Origin: Rhizobium sp. | Lineage (GTDB): Bacteria; Pseudomonadota; Alphaproteobacteria; Rhizobiales; Rhizobiaceae | Length of the DNA: 56,031 nt | Direction: 5' to 3' | NCBI GenBank assembly: GCA_029865885.1 | Contig: JARXAK010000193.1 | Coordinates: 1 to 56,031 of the forward strand | Shown: piece by piece, positions 49,436-56,031 of the stretch | How the letters are laid out: each line of letters begins with the position of its first letter | Numbering within the stretch: the first letter of the stretch is position 1 | Notes under the pieces: generated by a model | The model's input: only the letters and a program-made list of their open reading frames with translations | Told to the model about the DNA's origin: nothing | Databases searched by the model: none | Made by a program: the position numbers and the translations under genes

Positions 49436-51112
49436 ATGCGAATCAATGATCGCGCCCGACTGATGTCGCTTCATGTCGCCGAATCCTGGCGGCGTATGCG
49501 GCAGGCGGCTGCCATCCTGACGCCTTCAATGGTTCAACGTGGTGGTTTCCGCGTGCGCCGCGTCGTCGTCGCCCCGACCGACCTTAGGGCGGTCGACCCG
49601 TTCGTGGCGGAAGAAATCGTCAATGGTCGCTTTCCACTCGCCGGCCGGGTTCTCGATACCGACGGTCAATCGCCTTTCGAACTTGAGCTTCCCTCCGTAC
49701 AATTCGCGCGGCGCCTCCATGGCTTCGGCTGGCTGCGGCACATCCGTGCCGACAAGACATCTGCCGCATGCCACAATGCCCGCTGGATCACCGATCAGTG
49801 GATCATGCTGCATGGCTCTCGCAGCAAGGGGATCGCCTGGGACAGTGAAGTTGTATCGAGGCGGATCATCAGCTGGCTTTCCCACTCGCCCGTCGTGCTT
49901 CAGGACGCGGACGCGGGTTTTTATCGCCGCTTTACCTCCTCTCTTGCACAGCAGGTACGCCACCTCCAGCGTCGCGCCGATTCACTGCCCGACGGTCTCC
50001 CGCGGCTCAAGGCGCGTATCGCAATTGCCATGGCATCGATTGCGGCCGAGGCGCGGCCAGCCGCTGTCCGTCGCGCGGGTCGGCTGCTCGATCGTGAGCT
50101 CGAACGGCAGATCCTTCCGGATGGGAGCCACGTTTCGCGAAATCCCCAGGCCGCCGTCGATCTGCTTTTCGATCTTCTGCCCCTGCGCCAGAGTTACATC
50201 AATCTCGGCCATGAGGTCCCGCCCAAACTCATTCCGGTCATTGACCGCATGTATCCGGCAGTCCGCTTCTTCCGGCACAGCAGCGGCGATCTGGCCCTGT
50301 TCAACGGCTCCAGTTCCTCGCTGGCGACCGACCTGATGAGTGTGTTGCGCTATGACGAAACGGCTGGACAGCCCTTCAAGGCCTTGCCGCATGGTGGCTA
50401 CCAGCGCCTTTCGGGTGGCGACACCACAATCCTCGTCGATACCGGAAAGCCGCTGTCAGCGCGCCTTTCGAGCACAGCACATGCCGGCTGCCTCTCGTTC
50501 GAACTGTCTTCCGGACGCAACCGCTTCATCATCAACAGCGGGTCGCCGCGCTTTGCTGGCGAGCGGCTTCGGCAGCTCGCCCGCACCACTGCGGCGCATA
50601 GTACCGTCTGCATCGGCGACGTCTCGTCCGCGCGGATTGCCCATTCCTCGCATCTCGGCCCGGTGATCCTGTCGGGTCCCTCCGAAATCGAGATTGATCG
50701 CCAGACCGGCCCTGACGGCAGCGACCGCCTTTCGGCACGGCATGACGGTTATGTGTCGCGCTTCGGCGTGCTGCACGAGCGAGAAATCCGCGTCAACGAG
50801 CAGGGCACCAAGATTGCCGGCCGCGATCGTCTGCTTTTGCCTGGCGGATTGCCGACGCCGAACCTGCCCGATGCCGAGGTCGTGGCGCGTTTTCACATTC
50901 ATCCTTCGATCACCGTCGAGCGTGCCGACGACCGCAAGGTGCGTCTCGTCGCGCCCGATGGCGAGAGCTGGTCGTTCTCCATTCCGGTTGGAGAACTGGT
51001 CATCGGAGAGGACGTTTTCTTTGCTGATGTTTCGGGCATCCGGCCTTCGCAGCAGCTGGAGATCGTGTTCGAGGGGCCAGAAATACGGTGGTTTCTCGCG
51101 CATCACGCCTGA
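49436..51112 (+). CDS. Heparinase II/III family protein, no visible signal peptide
   Basis: A 558-residue protein with an N-terminal helical domain (alpha/alpha toroid type) and a C-terminal beta-rich heparinase II/III-like domain (from about residue 310: LPHGGYQRLSGGDTTILVDTG, SFELSSGRNRFIINSGSP). Characterised relatives cleave uronic-acid polysaccharides, but this one starts MRINDRARLMSLHVAESWRR with no export signal, so its site of action is unclear. The ATG at 49436 follows AGGAA. It sits between rsmB and purH, a position shared by many rhizobia. I would not assign a substrate. Confidence 0.85.
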   Translation: MRINDRARLMSLHVAESWRRMRQAAAILTPSMVQRGGFRVRRVVVAPTDLRAVDPFVAEEIVNGRFPLAGRVLDTDGQSPFELELPSVQFARRLHGFGWLRHIRADKTSAACHNARWITDQWIMLHGSRSKGIAWDSEVVSRRIISWLSHSPVVLQDADAGFYRRFTSSLAQQVRHLQRRADSLPDGLPRLKARIAIAMASIAAEARPAAVRRAGRLLDRELERQILPDGSHVSRNPQAAVDLLFDLLPLRQSYINLGHEVPPKLIPVIDRMYPAVRFFRHSSGDLALFNGSSSSLATDLMSVLRYDETAGQPFKALPHGGYQRLSGGDTTILVDTGKPLSARLSSTAHAGCLSFELSSGRNRFIINSGSPRFAGERLRQLARTTAAHSTVCIGDVSSARIAHSSHLGPVILSGPSEIEIDRQTGPDGSDRLSARHDGYVSRFGVLHEREIRVNEQGTKIAGRDRLLLPGGLPTPNLPDAEVVARFHIHPSITVERADDRKVRLVAPDGESWSFSIPVGELVIGEDVFFADVSGIRPSQQLEIVFEGPEIRWFLAHHA

Positions 51113-51212
51113 TAGCCGCGATCTTGCGGTTTCATCAGAGGTGAAGCTGTGCTAGGCGGCGGCATCGCGCCCGCTGCCGCTTTTCCGGGCGCCCGCCAGC
51201 TCGGAGTGAACC

Positions 51213-52829
51213 ATGGCCGTCGTTTCCAAGAAGATCCCCGCCCCCGATCTCGTGCGCGTGCGTACCGCACTTCTGTCGGTGTCCGACAAGACCGGCATCG
51301 TGGAGTTTGCGAAGGCACTTCACCAGCGCGGTGTGCGTCTGCTGTCGACCGGTGGCACCCATAAGACGCTGGCTGCGGCCGGTCTGCCCGTCATCGACGT
51401 TTCCGAGATCACCGGTTTCCCGGAAATCATGGATGGGCGCGTGAAGACCCTGCATCCGCTTGTCCACGGCGGACTTCTCTCGATCCGTGACGATGCCGAA
51501 CATGTCGAAGCCATGAAGGCGCATGGGATCGAAGCGATCGATCTCTCGGTCATCAACCTCTACCCGTTCGAACAGGTGCGCGCCGCCGGTGGTGACTATC
51601 CGACCACCGTGGAGAACATCGACATCGGCGGTCCGGCGATGATCCGCGCTTCGGCGAAGAACCATGCCTATGTCACCGTCGTCACCGATGCCGCCGATTA
51701 TTCTGAGGTCATTGCGGCACTGTCAGACAATGACGGCCAGACGACCTACGCGCTGCGTCAGCGCCTTGCCGCCAAAGCCTATGCACGCACGGCCGCCTAT
51801 GATGCGGCGATCTCCAACTGGTTCGCGGAAGCGCTCGAGATCGACATGCCGACCTATCGTGTGGTCGGTGGTGTCCTGAAGGAAAAGATGCGCTACGGAG
51901 AAAACCCGCACCAGAGCGCCGGCTTCTACGTCAACGGTGAAAACCGTCCGGGTGTCGCGACCGCGACCCTGCTCCAGGGCAAACAGCTTTCCTATAACAA
52001 CATCAATGACACGGATGCCGCCTTCGAACTCGTGGCCGAGTTCCCGCCGGAAAATGGTCCGGCCTGTGCGATCATCAAGCATGCCAACCCCTGCGGTGTC
52101 GCGACGGGGTCGAGCCTGGTCGAGGCCTACAAGCGAGCACTGGCCTGTGACAGCACCTCGGCCTTCGGCGGGATCATCGCGCTCAACCAGATCCTCGATG
52201 CCGAGACGGCGCAGGAAATCGTCAAGCTCTTCACCGAAGTGATCATTGCGCCTGAAGTGACTGACGAGGCCAAGGCGATCATCGCCGCCAAGCCCAACCT
52301 TCGCCTGCTGACGACCGGCGCCCTGCCCGACCCCCGCGCACGCGGTCTGATGGCAAAGACCGTTTCCGGCGGTCTGCTCGTGCAGAGCCGCGACAATGTC
52401 ATGGTCGAGGATCTCGACCTCAAGGTCGTGACCAAGCGGGCGCCGACTGCGACCGAGCTGGAAGACATGAAGTTTGCCTTCAAGATCGCCAAGCATGTGA
52501 AGTCGAACGCCGTGATCTATGCCAAGGACGGCCAGACCGCCGGGATCGGTGCCGGTCAGATGAGCCGCGTTGATTCGGCCCGTATCGCGGCGTTGAAAGC
52601 TGAGGATGCCGCCAAGGCGCTCGGGCTTGCAGCACCGCTGACCAAGGGTTCTGCCGTCGCCTCGGAAGCCTTCTATCCCTTTGCGGACGGTCTGCTGGCC
52701 GCAATCGCGGCCGGTGCCACCGCCGTCATTCAGCCGGGTGGCTCTATGCGCGACGAAGAGGTGATTGCCGCTGCCGACGAACACGGCGTCGCCATGGTCT
52801 TCACCGGCGTTCGCCATTTCCGCCACTGA
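51213..52829 (+). CDS. purH: Bifunctional AICAR formyltransferase / IMP cyclohydrolase
   Basis: A 538-residue protein. The N-terminal IMP cyclohydrolase domain shows [26 protein letters not shown] and NLYPFEQ, and the C-terminal AICAR formyltransferase domain has [11 protein letters not shown] with its catalytic Lys-His and MSRVDS. It performs the last two steps of IMP synthesis. The 100-bp gap upstream contains a GC-rich stretch, but I could not fit it to the ZTP riboswitch. A strong terminator follows. Confidence 0.97.
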   Translation: MAVVSKKIPAPDLVRVRTALLSVSDKTGIVEFAKALHQRGVRLLSTGGTHKTLAAAGLPVIDVSEITGFPEIMDGRVKTLHPLVHGGLLSIRDDAEHVEAMKAHGIEAIDLSVINLYPFEQVRAAGGDYPTTVENIDIGGPAMIRASAKNHAYVTVVTDAADYSEVIAALSDNDGQTTYALRQRLAAKAYARTAAYDAAISNWFAEALEIDMPTYRVVGGVLKEKMRYGENPHQSAGFYVNGENRPGVATATLLQGKQLSYNNINDTDAAFELVAEFPPENGPACAIIKHANPCGVATGSSLVEAYKRALACDSTSAFGGIIALNQILDAETAQEIVKLFTEVIIAPEVTDEAKAIIAAKPNLRLLTTGALPDPRARGLMAKTVSGGLLVQSRDNVMVEDLDLKVVTKRAPTATELEDMKFAFKIAKHVKSNAVIYAKDGQTAGIGAGQMSRVDSARIAALKAEDAAKALGLAAPLTKGSAVASEAFYPFADGLLAAIAAGATAVIQPGGSMRDEEVIAAADEHGVAMVFTGVRHFRH

Positions 52830-52851
52830 CCAGAACCAAGCCAGGATAGCC

Positions 52852-52884
52852 AAAGGGCCGGTGGATCACTCCATCGGCCCTTTT
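52852..52884 (+). terminator. Terminator of purH
   Basis: A 14-bp stem with a 4-nt loop (AAAGGGCCG extended by five pairs, one G-T) ends in TTTT. It lies between the convergent purH and transporter genes and may serve both. Confidence 0.88.
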
Positions 52885-52919
52885 GCATTGGACGCCCAAT
52901 TATCCCGGCAATGCCGATA

Positions 52920-54302
52920 TCACCTGTCCCTTGCAGGATAGGCGGTCTTCCAGAGCAGCAAGAGACCGCCAATCAGGAAAACCAGCAGCGTTGCCATGCC
53001 TGCCCGGGGCGAGCCGGACCAAGCCGTCACCACCGAAAATGAAAGCGTCGCGAGGAAGCTGGTTGCCCGGCCCGACAGCGAATAAATGCCGAAATATCGG
53101 CCCGCTTCATGAAGCTCGACGCTTCGCGCCATGTAGGAGCGGGAGGAGGCCTGAACGGGACCGAAGGACACGCCGATCAGCAGGCCATAGAGAATGTAAG
53201 CCTTCTCCGCCGGCGTGGCGAAGAGGCCTTCCGTTCCCGTTAAAGGCAGACTGATCAGCCCGAAGAGCGTAAAATCGGGCCCGGTCGAGATGATGCCGAA
53301 GGTGGCGAGGATGAGCATGACGAGGCTCACGAGAACAACGAATTTCGAGCCGAGAGCCTTGTCCATGCGACCGGCGACGAGGCAGCCGAAGATGGCGACG
53401 ACGTTCAGAATGATTCCGTAGATGCCGATTTCCATCGTCGACCAGCCGAACATCGCAGCGGCAAACACGCCACCCAAGACAAGCAGTCCATTGACGCCAT
53501 CCTGATAGACCATGCGGGCGATCAGGAAGCGCAGGATATTGCTTCGATGGCGGAGCTCTCCCAGTGTCGAGCGGATTTCGCGAAGCCCTGAGCGGACCGC
53601 GGCGCCGAGAGGTTTTCCCTTGGCGACATCCGGGGTGAAGATGAACATCGGCAGGATGAACAGCAGATACCACACCGCCGATATCGGCCCTGTGATGCGG
53701 GCGTCTTCCCCGGCTGCCGGGTCGAGGCCGAAGAGGGGATCCATGCCGATCAGCGTCTTGCCGGTGGTCGGGCTGCCCGCGAGGAAAAGGACCACGAAGA
53801 TCAGCACGATAATGCCGCCCATATATCCCATGCCCCAGGCGATGTTGGACACACGTCCGACATCCTGCTGGTTGACCAGCCGCGGCATCATGGAATCGTT
53901 GAAGACGATGGAAAACTCCGCCGCCACGCTGGCGAGGATCATCAGAAGCATCACCATGGCGACGGGCGATCCCGGAGCTGCGGTCCAGAGGAGCGCGAGG
54001 CAGACGATCTTGATGAACGCAAAGAAGGCGATCCAGGGCTTTCGGGCCCCGGACTCGTCAGCGATCGAGCCGAGGATCGGGGCGAGAATTGCGATGATCA
54101 CCCCGGAGATGGTCGCCGCATTGCTCCAGGCCGTCTGGGCGCTCACGGGATCATCGGTCATCCGTGAAACGAAGTAAGGACCGAAGATGAAGGTGGTCAC
54201 GACGGTGAAGAAGGGCTGCGCTGCCCAGTCGAAAAACATCCAGCCACGGACCCCTCTGTTGATGGGTCCATGGCCGGTCTTTAGCTCTGCACTTGTCGTC
54301 AC
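52920..54302 (-). CDS. MFS transporter, UMF1 / Atg22-like family
   Basis: A protein of about 460 residues with roughly twelve hydrophobic segments. [25 protein letters not shown] near the N-terminus and [19 protein letters not shown] toward the C-terminus are typical of the UMF1 group related to yeast vacuolar Atg22 amino-acid exporters. The substrate is unknown. There is no ATG near the start. I use the GTG at 54302, but GTG at 54308 or TTG at 54314 would add two or four residues. It lies 36 bp downstream of the glutamate dehydrogenase gene. Confidence 0.86.
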   Translation of the reverse strand: MTTSAELKTGHGPINRGVRGWMFFDWAAQPFFTVVTTFIFGPYFVSRMTDDPVSAQTAWSNAATISGVIIAILAPILGSIADESGARKPWIAFFAFIKIVCLALLWTAAPGSPVAMVMLLMILASVAAEFSIVFNDSMMPRLVNQQDVGRVSNIAWGMGYMGGIIVLIFVVLFLAGSPTTGKTLIGMDPLFGLDPAAGEDARITGPISAVWYLLFILPMFIFTPDVAKGKPLGAAVRSGLREIRSTLGELRHRSNILRFLIARMVYQDGVNGLLVLGGVFAAAMFGWSTMEIGIYGIILNVVAIFGCLVAGRMDKALGSKFVVLVSLVMLILATFGIISTGPDFTLFGLISLPLTGTEGLFATPAEKAYILYGLLIGVSFGPVQASSRSYMARSVELHEAGRYFGIYSLSGRATSFLATLSFSVVTAWSGSPRAGMATLLVFLIGGLLLLWKTAYPARDR

Positions 54303-54338
54303 GCGCACCCCCAACAGGCTCTCAGGCCCGGGACAGTG

Positions 54339-56031
54339 TCACCTCATGTTGTCTTGTGCAAGATCACCCAGCAGTCCCGCTGCGACCGCGAGCTTGGAAA
54401 TGCTCGGTTCGCCGCTGTCGACGATCGAGGCGAGTTCCTTGCCAATCCGCTCCACACGGATCTTGTCAGTGGCAATCCAGGCCTGAACGGGCTGTACGTC
54501 CTTTCCATGGCTTGTCAGGGCCGCGCAGACGATCTGTCGGCGCGCCTGGCCGATCCGGTCGAGGCTCCGTGTCAGTGCCAGGCTGTCATAATGGTCCGTC
54601 ACCTGGATCCGTCCTGCAGTCTCGATGATGCGACCGATACGGAATGCTTCCGAGACCGCGAAGAAGCCGCGTGTGGCGTCTGCAAAGTCCGCTCCGGTTC
54701 GGTCCGCGATCTGCAGGATCTCGGGCAGCAACTGTAGGGTCTGAAGGTTGACCACTTCGGTCGCAAGCGCCGCTGGGGCGCCTGCCTCGGTGAGTTCCGA
54801 GATCTGCTCATCAAAGTGCTGGCGCAGTGCCGCCGGTACGGTCTTCTTGAAGACGGGTGAGGCTGCCGAGACGGCGGCCTTGACCTGCGCCACGGCATCG
54901 CCGATCGATCCCTTGACGAGGCCGGTGTCGATCAGCAGCCGGGTCATGGCCGCATAGACGGTCGCGATGGTCGCATAAAGGCGGTTCTGCGTCTGGCCGG
55001 GGAGCTTGGCATCCAGTGCGTCGATCTTCTCCCACAGTGCCGAAAGACCAAGAGCGTCGCGGGTGACGAGTGCTGCCTTCACCACGGCGTCGGGCGAACT
55101 GCCGGTGGCGTCCGAAACCGAGACGACGAAGCCTGGTCCACCGCGATTGATCGCGTGATTGGCGAGAACCGTCGCGATGATTTCCCGACGCAGGCGATGA
55201 CCCGCGATGTCGCTCGCGAAGGTCTTGCGCATCGCGGCGGGGAAGTAGTTGAACAGGGTCGTTTCGCAGTAGGGGTCGTCCGGGAGATCCGATTCGATCA
55301 ACTGATCGAACAGCACGATCTTCGCATAGGAGAGCAACACGCCGATTTCCGGCCGGGTCAGCGCCTTGCCAGAGACATAACGTTCCGCAACGGCCGAGGA
55401 ATCCGGAAGGGTCTCGACCTTACGGTTGAGGCGTCCCATGCCCTCGAGGTAATCCATCAGCCGGCTCAGTTCCTCCCGATTGCCGGCACCCTTTGCCTCT
55501 GTCAGGGAGATGGCCAGAGACTGAAGATAGTTGTTGCGGAGCACGAGGCCTGCGACTTCGTCGGTCATCTGTGCCAGCAGCACGTTGCGCTTCTCGCGGG
55601 GGAGACGCCCATCCTGCATGGCGGGGCTCAGCGCGATCTTGATGTTGACCTCGACGTCGGAAGAATTCACGCCGGCCGAGTTGTCGATCGCGTCTGAATT
55701 GCAGCGTCCACCATTCAAGGCGTAGGCGATGCGGCCCTTCTGGGTCACCCCGAGATTGGCGCCCTCGCCGATCACCTTGGCGCGCACATCGGTCGCATTG
55801 ATGCGGATCGCGTCATTGGCGCGATCGCCGACTTCCGCATCGGTTTCCGAGCCCGCCTTGATATAGGTGCCAATGCCGCCGAACCAGAGAAGGTCGACCG
55901 GTGCCTTGAGGATCGCCGTCATGATGTCCATCGGCGTGGCGGTTGTGGTCTCCAGCCCGATGGCAGCGGCTGCTTCCGGTGTAAGTTTGACGGATTTTTC
56001 GGTACGCGAGATGATCATCGCGCCTGGCGAC
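54339..56031 (-). CDS. gdhB: NAD-specific glutamate dehydrogenase (large, GdhB type), C-terminal part
   Basis: The frame is open to the window edge (residues SPGAMIISRTEKS at the truncated end), so this is about the last 563 residues of a protein near 1,600 residues in this family. The IGTYIKAGSETDAEVGDRAND and VIGEGANLGVTQKGRIAYA segments belong to the nucleotide-binding core, and a long helical C-terminal domain follows. The enzyme oxidises glutamate to 2-oxoglutarate and ammonia and works mainly in amino acid catabolism. The N-terminal regulatory region and substrate lysines lie outside. Confidence 0.93.
   Translation of the reverse strand, partial: SPGAMIISRTEKSVKLTPEAAAAIGLETTTATPMDIMTAILKAPVDLLWFGGIGTYIKAGSETDAEVGDRANDAIRINATDVRAKVIGEGANLGVTQKGRIAYALNGGRCNSDAIDNSAGVNSSDVEVNIKIALSPAMQDGRLPREKRNVLLAQMTDEVAGLVLRNNYLQSLAISLTEAKGAGNREELSRLMDYLEGMGRLNRKVETLPDSSAVAERYVSGKALTRPEIGVLLSYAKIVLFDQLIESDLPDDPYCETTLFNYFPAAMRKTFASDIAGHRLRREIIATVLANHAINRGGPGFVVSVSDATGSSPDAVVKAALVTRDALGLSALWEKIDALDAKLPGQTQNRLYATIATVYAAMTRLLIDTGLVKGSIGDAVAQVKAAVSAASPVFKKTVPAALRQHFDEQISELTEAGAPAALATEVVNLQTLQLLPEILQIADRTGADFADATRGFFAVSEAFRIGRIIETAGRIQVTDHYDSLALTRSLDRIGQARRQIVCAALTSHGKDVQPVQAWIATDKIRVERIGKELASIVDSGEPSISKLAVAAGLLGDLAQDNMR

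Noticed and set aside
51113-51212. ZTP riboswitch upstream of purH
   Set aside because: The GC-rich stretch near 51190 contains CGCCCGCC, but the conserved 5' stem and the CCGCCUGGGC-type core could not be fitted.

Overview
This is an uninterrupted stretch of core chromosome from an alphaproteobacterium of the Rhizobiales, most likely a Rhizobiaceae member (Rhizobium/Agrobacterium-like). The evidence is the gene order (trpF-trpB-trpA-accD-folC; mnmE-mnmG-rsmG-parA-parB; rsmB-heparinase-purH; addB-addA-trxA), high GC by eye, alphaproteobacterial families (DUF2852, TrcR/DUF1013, intracellular PhaZ, giant NAD-glutamate dehydrogenase) and ParB sites of the TGTTTCACGTGAAACA type. I see no rRNA, tRNA, insertion sequence, prophage, integron or CRISPR array. 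Genes are dense, and the only gap above 300 bp is the origin.

The centre of the window (26,622-27,017) looks like the chromosomal replication origin, between ppsR and hemE, the same neighbourhood as Caulobacter Cori. It holds a perfect DnaA box, several one-mismatch boxes, a CtrA-like site overlapping a DnaA-like box, six GANTC (CcrM) sites in 396 bp, and an AT-rich stretch before hemE. Four parS-like sites flank it (16.3, 25.1, 31.4 and 33.4 kb), and parAB lies 7 kb to the right.

Left arm, 5' to 3': the tail of a MurU-like nucleotidyltransferase, addB-addA (recombinational repair) and trxA on +; then, mostly on -, folC, accD, trpA, trpB, trpF, a YgjP-like metallopeptidase, a DUF2852 protein, phaZ, (nitroreductase on +), gyrB, an xre/smr/mltA/tim44 operon, (fxsA and secB on +), and dnaQ-coaE-aroE-maf-ppsR. 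Right arm: hemE, hemJ, rho, mnmE, mnmG, rsmG, parA and parB on +; holA-lptE-leuS on -; yggS and prpE on +; trcR on -; acs on +; a small Excalibur protein, a secreted thermonuclease and an SdhE4-type protein on -; htpX, rsmB, a heparinase II/III-family gene and purH on +; an UMF1-type transporter and the C-terminal third of NAD-glutamate dehydrogenase on -.

No dramatic new gene system is visible. The observations most worth checking are regulatory: all four parS-like sites contain or abut a GANTC methylation site; gyrB has a 16-bp palindrome made of two abutting GANTC sites just downstream of its putative promoter; a LexA-type box spans the start codon of the secreted nuclease gene, which sits next to a separate Excalibur-domain gene; and AccD has lost three of its four zinc ligands.
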